Assembly: GCF_000364165.2 (NCBI RefSeq)
Contig: NZ_CP097810.1
Coordinates: 1,986,130 to 2,050,129 of the forward strand
Reading direction: 5' to 3'
DNA from: Clostridium sp. MD294
GTDB taxonomy: Bacteria > Bacillota > Clostridia > Lachnospirales > Anaerotignaceae
Length of the DNA stretch: 64,000 bases
Positions 27,162-35,869 of this stretch are shown in pieces. The first letter of the stretch is position 1; every line of letters starts with the position of its first letter. Position numbers and translations under genes: made by a program. The notes beneath the pieces are model-generated. The model did not search any database. It worked only from the letters and a program-made list of their open reading frames with translations, and was not told the DNA's origin.

Positions 27162-29393
27162 ATGATAAATTTTACACAATTAAATGATATGCAACAAAAA
27201 GCTGTGTTACAGGTAGATGGACCTGTATTGATTTTAGCAGGTGCAGGTTCTGGAAAAACAGGAGCATTAACTGTTCGTATTGCACATATGATTGAACAAG
27301 GAATTCGTCCATGGAATATACTTGCTATTACATTTACAAATAAAGCAGCAAAAGAAATGAGAGAAAGAATTAACAACTTGATAGGAGAAGTTGCAAATGA
27401 TGTTTGGGTGAGTACATTTCATTCTACTTGTGTTAGAATTTTGAGAAGTGAAATTCATCATATGGATTTTGATAATCATTTTTCTATTTATGACGCTGAT
27501 GACCAAGAAAAATTAATGAGAGAATGTTTTAAAAAATTAAATATTAGTTTAACAGATAAAGAATATTCAGTTAGAAGTGCTATAGCTCGCATTAGTAAAC
27601 AAAAAGAGGAACTAATTAGCTGGACAGAATATGCAGCAAAAATAGACAAAAATGATTTTAAAGAAGTACAAACTGCAAAAATATATCAAATATATCAAGT
27701 TATGTTAAAAGAAAATAATGCACTTGATTTTGATGATTTAATTTATAAGACAGTACTATTGTTTCAACAACACCCAGAAGTTTTAGAAAAATATCAAAAT
27801 CGTTTTCAATATATTATGGTAGACGAATATCAAGATACAAATACTGCTCAGTATATATTAATTAAAATGCTCGCTGAAAGACATAATAATATTTGTGTAG
27901 TAGGAGATGATGACCAAAGTATTTATGGCTGGCGTGGTGCTAATATTAGAAATATACTGGATTTTGAAAAAGATTTTGTAGGAGCAAAGCTTATTAAATT
28001 AGAACAAAATTATCGTTCTACAAAAACAATATTAGAAGCTGCAAATTCTGTTATTCATAATAACATTACAAGAAAAAGTAAATCTCTTTGGACAGAGAAT
28101 GAAACAGGAAATGTTATTCACGTCTATAAAGCAGAAAATGAATATGATGAAAGTCGTTTTGTTTCAGAAAAAATAGAAGAATTAAAAAGAAGTGGAAAAA
28201 GTTATAACGAAATGGCTGTTTTATATCGTACTAATGTACAATCTCGTACAATTGAAGACCAACTTGTAAAAAAATCTATACCTTATCATCTTTTTGGCGG
28301 TGTTCGTTTCTATGAAAGAAAAGAAATTAAAGATATTATTTGTTATTTAAAAGTATTATCTAATCCATCAGATAATATTGCACTATTTAGAATTATCAAT
28401 GTTCCTAAAAGAGGCATTGGTGATACTTCTATTGAAAAAGTAAATCATTTTGCAATAGAAAATAATATGACATTTTATGAAGCATTATCCCATTTAGATG
28501 AAATACCAGAATTAAAAACAAGAGCTAAAAAATTTCAAGACTTTTATGAACTAATAGAAGACTTAAGAAATGAAGTACATCAACTTTCTGTAATGGATTT
28601 AATTGATTGTATTTTAAAACGTTCAGGCTATTTACAAATACTGTTAAATGAAGGTACAGATGAAGCATTATCAAGAATTGAAAATATAGACGAATTTATA
28701 AATAAAGCCGCTGAATACGAAAAACAAAATATAGAGGGAGGGCTTTCAGGATTTTTGGAAGATATTGCATTAGTAGCTGATATTGATAGCTATGAAGAAA
28801 ATGATGGTAATGTTGCACTTATGACATTACATACTGCTAAGGGGTTAGAATTTAATTATGTATTTATAATTGGTATGGAAGAAAGAATTTTTCCTAGTTA
28901 TAGCAGTGTTATGTATGGAGGAACAAAAGAAATAGAAGAAGAAAGACGACTATGTTATGTAGGGATTACAAGAGCAAAACAAGAATTATTTTTATCCTTT
29001 GCAAAAAGTAGAATGCAACATGGTATTACACAATATAATACACCATCTCGATTTTTAAATGAAATACCAGAAGAATTAATTGAAATGCCAGTACGTCCTA
29101 TTTCTGCTGCAGCAAAAGAATATGCTTTAAAAACAAAAATGAGAATTAAGCCAACATTTACAAAGCCAAATCCTTATGGTATGGTAAAAACTAAATTAGA
29201 AATTCCTTCTCCAAAAAATATTGAAATTGATTTTAAAGAAGGAGATAAAGTACGTGCACCTAAATATGGTATTGGAATTGTAAAATCTATTTCTTCTGGT
29301 GGTGCTGATTTTGAAGTAGAAGTTTCTTTTGGAGAAAAAGGAATTAAAAAATTTATGGCAGGACTTTCTAAATTGAAAAAAATTGAAGAATAA
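27162..29393 (+). CDS. pcrA: ATP-dependent 3'-5' DNA helicase PcrA (UvrD family)
   Basis: A 743-aa superfamily 1A helicase. In order: Q-motif region, Walker A AGAGSGKTG (about 28-36), ITFTNKAAKEM, Walker B IMVDEYQDTN, GDDDQSIYGWRGA, LEQNYRS, LMTLHTAKGLEF and the VGITRAK C-terminal motif, plus a C-terminal Tudor-like domain (about 690-743) that binds RNA polymerase in relatives. PcrA is essential in B. subtilis and acts in replication and repair. It is joined to ligA with a 13-bp gap. Both lie inside the element that splits pdaB. Confidence 0.95.
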   Translation: MINFTQLNDMQQKAVLQVDGPVLILAGAGSGKTGALTVRIAHMIEQGIRPWNILAITFTNKAAKEMRERINNLIGEVANDVWVSTFHSTCVRILRSEIHHMDFDNHFSIYDADDQEKLMRECFKKLNISLTDKEYSVRSAIARISKQKEELISWTEYAAKIDKNDFKEVQTAKIYQIYQVMLKENNALDFDDLIYKTVLLFQQHPEVLEKYQNRFQYIMVDEYQDTNTAQYILIKMLAERHNNICVVGDDDQSIYGWRGANIRNILDFEKDFVGAKLIKLEQNYRSTKTILEAANSVIHNNITRKSKSLWTENETGNVIHVYKAENEYDESRFVSEKIEELKRSGKSYNEMAVLYRTNVQSRTIEDQLVKKSIPYHLFGGVRFYERKEIKDIICYLKVLSNPSDNIALFRIINVPKRGIGDTSIEKVNHFAIENNMTFYEALSHLDEIPELKTRAKKFQDFYELIEDLRNEVHQLSVMDLIDCILKRSGYLQILLNEGTDEALSRIENIDEFINKAAEYEKQNIEGGLSGFLEDIALVADIDSYEENDGNVALMTLHTAKGLEFNYVFIIGMEERIFPSYSSVMYGGTKEIEEERRLCYVGITRAKQELFLSFAKSRMQHGITQYNTPSRFLNEIPEELIEMPVRPISAAAKEYALKTKMRIKPTFTKPNPYGMVKTKLEIPSPKNIEIDFKEGDKVRAPKYGIGIVKSISSGGADFEVEVSFGEKGIKKFMAGLSKLKKIEE

Positions 29394-29406
29394 GGAGTTT
29401 TCATAT

Positions 29407-31356
29407 ATGGAAAGAATGAAAGAACTGATTGCATTATTAAATAAGGCTTCTTGTGCATACTATCAAGAAGATAAAGAAATTATGTCTGACCATGAGTATG
29501 ATAAATTGTATGATGAATTGTTACAATTAGAAAAACAAACAAATACTATTTTGGCAAACAGTCCTACTCAAAAAGTAGGCTATACTATATTAAGCAATTT
29601 AAAAAAAATAAAACATGATGTTGCTATTCTTTCATTAGATAAAACGAAAGAAGTAGAAAAGTTAAAAGAGTTTTTAAAAGAACAAAAGGGTATTCTTTCT
29701 TGGAAATTAGATGGACTAACTATTGTATTAACATATCAAAATGGTGAGTTAGTACAAGCAGTAACAAGAGGAAACGGTTCTATAGGAGAAGATGTAACAC
29801 ATAATGCAAAAGTATTTCAAAACATTCCTTTAAAAATTCCTTATAAAGAAGAACTTGTTATTAGAGGAGAAGGGATTATTACTTTTTCAGAATTTAAAAG
29901 AATTAATCTTTCTTTACAAGAAGGAGAAAGTTATAAAAATCCTAGAAATCTTTGTAGTGGCTCTGTTCGTCAATTAAATAGTGAAATTGCTGCAAAAAGA
30001 AATATACTTTTTTATGCTTTTACATTAGCAAAAGCAGATAATATTGATTTTAAAAATTCTAAAATAAATCAAATGAATTGGCTTACAAAAATGGGATTTA
30101 CTGTTGTAGAACATAGTGAAGTTATAGAAGATACTATAGAGAAAACAGTACAAGAATATAAAAATAAAGTAATGAAAAATGATTTTGCATCAGATGGACT
30201 TGTATTAACATATGACAGCATTTCTTATAGTAATAGCTTGGGAACAACTTCTAAATTTCCAAAAGATTCTATTGCATTTAAGTGGGCAGATGAAATGGCA
30301 AAAACAACATTGTTAGAAATAATTTGGAATACATCTCGTACTGGTTTAATTAATCCTATTGCTGTTTTTGAACCTGTTGAATTAGAAGGTTCTACTGTTA
30401 GTAGGGCAAGTGTACACAATGTTAGTATAGTAGAAGAATTAAAATTAGGAATAGGGGATATCATTAAAGTTTATAAAGCAAATATGATTATTCCCCAAAT
30501 TGCAGAAAATTTAACCCAAAAAAATAATATCAAAATACCTCAATATTGTGCTGTTTGTGGTGGAGAAACAGAAATTCGTATTTTAAAAGATGGAAAAGCA
30601 TTATATTGTACTAATCCGAATTGTCAAGCACAAAAAATTCTTTCACTTTCTCATTTTGTTTCAAGAGATGCTATGAATATAGAAGGACTTTCTGAGGAAA
30701 CATTAAAAAAATTTGTAGAAAAAGAGTTTATAAAAGACTATACTGATATTTTCTTATTAAAACAACATAAAAATATTATAGAAAATATGGAAGGATTTGG
30801 AGAACGTTCTTATGAAAAACTAATAATTTCTATTGAAAAATCTAAAATAGTATCACTTCCAAATTTTATATATGCTCTTGGTATTAATCATGTAGGACTT
30901 AGTAATGCTAAATTACTTTGTAAATATTTTGAATATGATTTACAAAAAATAATAGAGGCAAAAGAAGAAGACATTGTTTCTATTGATGGTTTTGGTGAAA
31001 TTATCGCTCATAGTATTTATCAGTATTTTCACAACGAAAAACATATAAAATTGTTACAGAAAGTACTACAATACATTACATTTACAAAGCCAGAAATTGT
31101 AGAAGAGGTTGAAAATTTGCCTTTGCTTAATATGGTTTTTGTTATTACAGGAGATTTAATACAATTTTCAAATAGAAAAGAATTACAACAAAAAATAGAG
31201 CTTCTTGGTGGAAAAGTAACAGGAACTATTACTAAAAAAACAAAGTGTTTAATTAATAATAATATAACATCTAATTCCTCTAAAAATAAAAAAGCAAAAG
31301 AATTAAATATACCTATATTAAATGAAAATCAATTTATAAATGAATATCTTTCCTAA
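29407..31356 (+). CDS. ligA: NAD+-dependent DNA ligase LigA
   Basis: About 649 aa. The adenylated lysine is Lys100 in WKLDG; GNGSIGEDVTHN follows. The domain order is Ia, adenylation, OB fold (about 310-390), a four-cysteine zinc finger (CAVCG ... CTNPNC), helix-hairpin-helix repeats and a C-terminal BRCT domain. LigA is the essential replicative ligase of bacteria. ATG 29407 follows AAGGAG; the frame also opens at 29383 within pcrA. Co-transcribed with pcrA. Confidence 0.95.
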   Translation: MERMKELIALLNKASCAYYQEDKEIMSDHEYDKLYDELLQLEKQTNTILANSPTQKVGYTILSNLKKIKHDVAILSLDKTKEVEKLKEFLKEQKGILSWKLDGLTIVLTYQNGELVQAVTRGNGSIGEDVTHNAKVFQNIPLKIPYKEELVIRGEGIITFSEFKRINLSLQEGESYKNPRNLCSGSVRQLNSEIAAKRNILFYAFTLAKADNIDFKNSKINQMNWLTKMGFTVVEHSEVIEDTIEKTVQEYKNKVMKNDFASDGLVLTYDSISYSNSLGTTSKFPKDSIAFKWADEMAKTTLLEIIWNTSRTGLINPIAVFEPVELEGSTVSRASVHNVSIVEELKLGIGDIIKVYKANMIIPQIAENLTQKNNIKIPQYCAVCGGETEIRILKDGKALYCTNPNCQAQKILSLSHFVSRDAMNIEGLSEETLKKFVEKEFIKDYTDIFLLKQHKNIIENMEGFGERSYEKLIISIEKSKIVSLPNFIYALGINHVGLSNAKLLCKYFEYDLQKIIEAKEEDIVSIDGFGEIIAHSIYQYFHNEKHIKLLQKVLQYITFTKPEIVEEVENLPLLNMVFVITGDLIQFSNRKELQQKIELLGGKVTGTITKKTKCLINNNITSNSSKNKKAKELNIPILNENQFINEYLS

Positions 31357-31400
31357 TAAAAAATTTGAAATAATTCTTATTATTATAATATTTATTTCCA

Positions 31401-31429
31401 TTGATTTTTGGCGAAAAATACAGTAAAAT
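31401..31429 (+). promoter_or_regulatory. Sigma-A-type promoter
   Basis: TTGATT (31401-31406), 17-bp spacer, TAAAAT (31424-31429), before the stalk-domain gene. Confidence 0.5.
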
Positions 31430-31458
31430 AGTAGTATATTAAATAAGGAGGAAAAGAC

Positions 31459-32388
31459 ATGAAAAAAACAGCACTTGTCTTATCCATTATGTTATTGACT
31501 AATACTATTGGAAATGTAGTTTATGCAAATACACCATCCTATACAATTGATAAGACAACTACAAACGGATTACATTCTGCAACTCGTCAATCACAAGTAA
31601 AAGATATTGTTATTACAGAACCAACGCCAGGACTTTTTGAAAAAGATAAAACAATTTATTTAAAGGCAGACCGATTGCTCTTTGAAGATGGTGCAACAGT
31701 AGAAATTACAAAAGGAAATATTCGTGTTAAAAAAATAGATATAGATAGAGATATTTTAAAAATTACTATTGAAAAAGCAAGTTCTCAAGCATCTGAAATA
31801 AAAATTTCTAATATTAAGTTTTATTTAGATGGAAATTTAGCAGATGGTACTTATAATTTAGATTTAATTACAGAAGAAAGTGAGACATATCCTAATAATG
31901 TGTTTGGTGGATTTTATGAACAAAGTACAAAAAAAGGAAATGATGCCACATCATCTGTTACTTTAATAAAAGATTTTGTAACAATTAGTACAACACCAAG
32001 AGAGAAACAAGAAACTCCTATTCTATATAGAGATGTGATATCTATTCCAGTATCAGAACAAAATACAGAACCGGAAAAAGGCTATTTATATAATGGAACA
32101 ATTATGATACCTTTGCGTGTTGTTATAGAAAACTTATCTGATAGTGTGAGTGTACAATGGAATGAAGAAACAAAAACTGTTGTGATACGTTCTGGTCAAC
32201 GTATTGGTAGTATACAAATTGGCAATAATATTATGAATTTGAATGGTGTTGCTACACCTATGAAAACTGCACCAGAAATTAAGAATAGTAGAGTTTTTAT
32301 TTCTGTAGAAGATATGGCATACCTTTTAGGAATTAATGAAAATAATATTCAATGGAACCCAGAAACACTAATAGTTACATTAAATTAA
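31459..32388 (+). CDS. Secreted stalk-domain (copper amine oxidase N-terminal-like) protein
   Basis: A 309-aa exported protein. Signal peptide about 1-24 (MKKTALVLSIMLLTNTIG, then VYANT). The middle is beta-rich and unrecognised. The C-terminal ~110 residues match the stalk domain common in Clostridial surface proteins: a GTIMIPLRVVIENL block, VQWNEETKTVVI, then a second MAYLLG-W repeat. Such domains are thought to have structural roles at the wall; no enzyme domain is present. A perfect hairpin terminator follows. Confidence 0.82.
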   Translation: MKKTALVLSIMLLTNTIGNVVYANTPSYTIDKTTTNGLHSATRQSQVKDIVITEPTPGLFEKDKTIYLKADRLLFEDGATVEITKGNIRVKKIDIDRDILKITIEKASSQASEIKISNIKFYLDGNLADGTYNLDLITEESETYPNNVFGGFYEQSTKKGNDATSSVTLIKDFVTISTTPREKQETPILYRDVISIPVSEQNTEPEKGYLYNGTIMIPLRVVIENLSDSVSVQWNEETKTVVIRSGQRIGSIQIGNNIMNLNGVATPMKTAPEIKNSRVFISVEDMAYLLGINENNIQWNPETLIVTLN

Positions 32389-32395
32389 AATTAGG

Positions 32396-32424
32396 AGCAC
32401 AAAGAATATTCTTTGTGCTTTTCT
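32396..32424 (+). terminator. Rho-independent terminator
   Basis: A perfect 12-bp inverted repeat, AGCACAAAGAAT/ATTCTTTGTGCT, followed by TTTTC. Confidence 0.75.
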
Positions 32425-32451
32425 GTAATGCAAGGGGAAGGGGAATATAAA

Positions 32452-33573
32452 GTGAGAAAGAAATATGATGATGAAACACTAGAAAAAGTATTTTATTATT
32501 ATAATTTGGCAGAAAATCGTATGTTAACAGCTGCACAAGCAGCAGACTGTTTAAATCTTTCTGAATCTAGTTTATTTCGTGTGATAGCAGATTTTAGAGA
32601 AAATATTTCAAAACAAAAAGAAGAAGAGATAATACAAAAATATCAAAAAGTAAATATTCATGATGTTTTAAATGTAAAGGAAAATCCAAAAAATTATTCT
32701 AGTGAAAAAAGTATACTAGAAGATATTGCTATTACATTAGCTGAAATTTTAGCCTCAGTCAATGAGTTAAAACAATACATAATAGAAAAAGATAATACAG
32801 AAACATATCAAGAAAATTCTTTTTTGAAAGAAGCGACAGATAAAATTGAAGAACCAGCATGGGAAGAACTAGAAGAATTAGGAGAACTTATTGCCCAAAA
32901 AGAAAATGAAAATGAAGAACTCGAAATAATTTCTGAAATAGAACAACATAAAACGATTTGGAATGAAAAAACAGAACCTACTATAGAAGATTTAGAAAAA
33001 GAATTAGAAAAATTAGAAGGAGAAAACGAAAATATTACAACACTAAAAAATGCAGCTGTCGAATTATCTCAAGAACATACTACTGAAAAAGCATTTAATA
33101 TAAAACCAGAAGAAAAACAATTAGATAGAACTGCTATAATGTGTATTACGCAGTTAAATCATATGTGCAAAGAAATTAATGATTTAGTTCCTCGTGAAAA
33201 TATGGAAAAAATGTGGAACGATTGGGAAAGAATATGTAGAGGATATGGTGGAAGAATTAACTCTATTTATCAAAGAAACTGGAACCAAATAATAAAAAAA
33301 GCAAAAGAAACAAAAATTACAGAAAATGTCATACAAGTAATTTGTGATGCTCAAGTAAAACAAATGGAATTAGAGCTAAAAGAAGTATCTTCTCAAGAAG
33401 CAATTAAAAACATTTCATATACTTATTATAATTGGATACGTCAAGTATTTGAAATGTGTTATTTAGTACAAGAACCTATTACACAGCAAAGAACTAAAAT
33501 ATTATATGCTAATTATTTAACAATATTAAAAAATATAGCAAGCTATAAAATTGAACAAATGCAGCAGAAATAA
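32452..33573 (+). CDS. Uncharacterised protein with N-terminal HTH-like region and acidic linker
   Basis: A 373-aa protein I do not recognise. Residues about 15-45 (LTAAQAADCLNLSESSLFRV) look like a helix-turn-helix. Residues about 90-215 are Glu-rich and likely coiled or disordered. The last 150 are helical with conserved-looking Trp and Tyr (MWNDWERICRGYGGR; YYNWIRQVFEM). GTG 32452 follows AAGGGGAAGGGG; an upstream ATG at 32428 lacks a site. A DNA- or cell-organising role is possible but unsupported. A palindromic terminator follows. Confidence 0.65.
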   Translation: MRKKYDDETLEKVFYYYNLAENRMLTAAQAADCLNLSESSLFRVIADFRENISKQKEEEIIQKYQKVNIHDVLNVKENPKNYSSEKSILEDIAITLAEILASVNELKQYIIEKDNTETYQENSFLKEATDKIEEPAWEELEELGELIAQKENENEELEIISEIEQHKTIWNEKTEPTIEDLEKELEKLEGENENITTLKNAAVELSQEHTTEKAFNIKPEEKQLDRTAIMCITQLNHMCKEINDLVPRENMEKMWNDWERICRGYGGRINSIYQRNWNQIIKKAKETKITENVIQVICDAQVKQMELELKEVSSQEAIKNISYTYYNWIRQVFEMCYLVQEPITQQRTKILYANYLTILKNIASYKIEQMQQK

Positions 33574-33619
33574 AAAATGTATTGTGATAATACAAAAATT
33601 AAAGAAATTTAATAATATA

Positions 33620-33656
33620 GAAAAAATGTCAAAAAGTATACTTTTTGACATTTTTT
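33620..33656 (+). terminator. Strong Rho-independent terminator
   Basis: A near-perfect inverted repeat of about 17 bp (AAAAATGTCAAAAAGTA with its complement) ending in TTTTTT. Confidence 0.85.
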
Positions 33657-34135
33657 ACTGTCTTTCTAAAAAGTATACCTTTTGAAAAAATTTAATTTAT
33701 AAAAATACGATTATAATATAATTATATTATAAAGTAACAATAAATGGACAGGCTACATATTATATTAGTATACATAATATTTTATAAAGCATTTACCAAA
33801 ATAGTGCTAAAATTTGTGTGCCATTTTATTGCAAAAAGTCTATTTTAAAAATATTAGAAATATGGCATAATGTAAAGTAAGTAATGTAGAAAAATAATTA
33901 TAAAAAAAGGAAGGTATATTATTATGTTATTAAGAATGCTTATGTTATTTAAAACAAAAATACAATTTTTATAAATTTCTTCTTTCATTTATAGCATATT
34001 TATTAAAATTGTATTGTAGATTAGATTTTTAAAGTACTAAATAAAAAGCATAATAAAACAAAAGAAAGGAATTTTTACAAAAATTCTAATTTTACATGAA
34101 ATATAAGCTTGACTATAGTAAAAGGAGGATTTTAT
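33657..34135. other. Long leader region with hairpin and possible 16-codon ORF
   Basis: 479 bp without a listed gene. It holds a short ORF at 33924-33974 (16 codons) with an AAGGAAGG site, overlapping an 18-bp inverted repeat (33959-33976 with 33998-34015, one mismatch, 21-base loop). No T-run follows. It may be a leader structure of the hemerythrin gene; otherwise AT-rich with no other feature seen. Confidence 0.4.
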
Positions 34136-35788
34136 ATGGATAATCAATTAGTGTGGAGTGACAATTATAATATCGGTGTAGATATTATTGATAAAGAACA
34201 TCAAAGACTTTTTAGGATTATCAACAAGCTTTTAGCATTTGGAGAAGAAGAAAAAAAAGGTCAATGGGCATGTTTAGAAGGAATAAAATATTTTAAAGAA
34301 CATGCACTAAAACACTTTGAAGATGAAGAAAAGTACATGGAATCTATTTCTTATAGAGAACTTGAAACGCATAGATATATACATAAAGGATTTCGAGACC
34401 ACACATTGCCTGCATTAGAACAAGAATTAAAAATTACAAATTATTCTCCAGAGGCAATGAGTCACTTTATAGGTGTTTGTGCTGGGTGGTTAATTGGACA
34501 TACATTAACAGAGGACCTTGCTATTGTAGGGCAAACAATAAGTAGATGGGAAAATCGCTTATCAGATAAGGAATATACAGCAATAGAAAAGACAATTATA
34601 CAACTTTTATATAATATGTTTCATTTAGAGTCTCAAGTAATTAGTCAAACTTATGGTGGTGAAAAATTTGGTAGAGGAATATATTATCATGTAGTTTATA
34701 GTATGGAAGGAAATGAAGAAGAAAAATGGGAAATTTTTATGGCTTTTGAAGAACAACTACTTATCAATACAGTTGGAAAAATTATGGGGATTAAATCAAA
34801 TAAACTTGATACTATGTTGTTAAATGCTACTAGATATACAGCACAACAGTTTGTAAGACGTGTTATGAAATATTTTCCATCTACAGAATTATGTGAAATA
34901 GAAGAAGAAAATTTATTAAGTTATGAACAGTTTCAAAAAACACTTGAAAAAGAAAAAACTCAAGTTAGTTTATTATTTAATACAGGTGCAGGATATTTTT
35001 CTTATAGTGTTATTGCACCTCAGTTACTTCAGAATAGTACTATAAATCCAATTGATACAAATAAAGAAATAGCAAAAATTGAAAAATATCTTATGGAAAA
35101 AGAACAAAATGAAAAAGAAGTAATACAAAAAAGAGCCAAAGCAGCAGCTACTAAAACAAATAAAGGAAATAATATAAATAATACAATAAAAGAAATTGAC
35201 AAATATTTTGCAGAAATGGAAATGAATGATAAACAAGCAAAAACGGATACTACAAATAATATAGATACTAAAATGTTTGAACTTGAAAAATACTTTAATG
35301 AAAGAAAAACAAGTAATAAAGAAGTAATACCCAAACAAACAAACACAGCTACTGTAACTATTGAACTTGAAAAAACACTTGTAGAAAAAGAAATGGAAGA
35401 AAGAACATCAAAACCAAAAGTACTTGTAGTAGATGATTCTGCTACAATACGACAAGGTATGAAAGAATTACTTAGTGAAGATTATGCTGTTTCATTAGCA
35501 AAATCAGGCTTGTCTGCAATTCGAGCTATCACATTAGATAAACCAGATTTGGTTTTGCTAGATTACGAAATGCCAATTTGTAATGGAAAACAAATACTAG
35601 AAATGCTTCGTTCAGAAGAAGAATTTGCAGATGTTCCAGTTGTTTTTTTAACTAGTAAAACAGACCATGAAAGCGTTGAAAAGGTAATAGCATTAAAGCC
35701 AGAGGGGTATTTATCAAAATATTTAAAACTTACAGAAATTAAGAAAAAAATTGATGATTATTTTAAAAAAAATCTAATACATTATTGA
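34136..35788 (+). CDS. Bacteriohemerythrin / receiver-domain fusion protein
   Basis: A 550-aa signalling protein. Residues 1-135 are a hemerythrin with His22 (DKEHQRLF), HALKHFEDEEKYM, HRYIHKGF and a later GHTLTED, the di-iron ligands that bind O2 or sense redox state. About 150-300 form an unnamed domain resembling CheX/CheC-type phosphatase folds. A linker of about 120 residues has four imperfect repeats of an (I/L)EKY(L/F)-x-E pattern. Residues 427-550 are a response-regulator receiver with Asp433-434 and phospho-acceptor Asp476 (LLDYEMP). No output DNA-binding domain. A link to oxygen-responsive chemotaxis is inference. Start ATG 34136 after AAAGGAGG. Confidence 0.82.
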   Translation: MDNQLVWSDNYNIGVDIIDKEHQRLFRIINKLLAFGEEEKKGQWACLEGIKYFKEHALKHFEDEEKYMESISYRELETHRYIHKGFRDHTLPALEQELKITNYSPEAMSHFIGVCAGWLIGHTLTEDLAIVGQTISRWENRLSDKEYTAIEKTIIQLLYNMFHLESQVISQTYGGEKFGRGIYYHVVYSMEGNEEEKWEIFMAFEEQLLINTVGKIMGIKSNKLDTMLLNATRYTAQQFVRRVMKYFPSTELCEIEEENLLSYEQFQKTLEKEKTQVSLLFNTGAGYFSYSVIAPQLLQNSTINPIDTNKEIAKIEKYLMEKEQNEKEVIQKRAKAAATKTNKGNNINNTIKEIDKYFAEMEMNDKQAKTDTTNNIDTKMFELEKYFNERKTSNKEVIPKQTNTATVTIELEKTLVEKEMEERTSKPKVLVVDDSATIRQGMKELLSEDYAVSLAKSGLSAIRAITLDKPDLVLLDYEMPICNGKQILEMLRSEEEFADVPVVFLTSKTDHESVEKVIALKPEGYLSKYLKLTEIKKKIDDYFKKNLIHY

Positions 35789-35821
35789 TATAGCAATATT
35801 CTCCATTTTATTTTTTATAAT

Positions 35822-35868
35822 AAATCCCAAATTTCTTTATGTTATATGTAAATTTGGGATTTGTTTTA
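35822..35868. terminator. Bidirectional terminator
   Basis: A 13-bp stem AAATCCCAAATTT/AAATTTGGGATTT with a T-rich run on both sides, between convergent genes. Confidence 0.75.
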
Positions 35869-35869
35869 T

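Noticed and set aside
33620..33720. Repeated AAAAAGTATAC motifs as possible operator or origin
   Set aside because: The main copies form a terminator stem; the remaining copy (33670-33681) is too weak to call.
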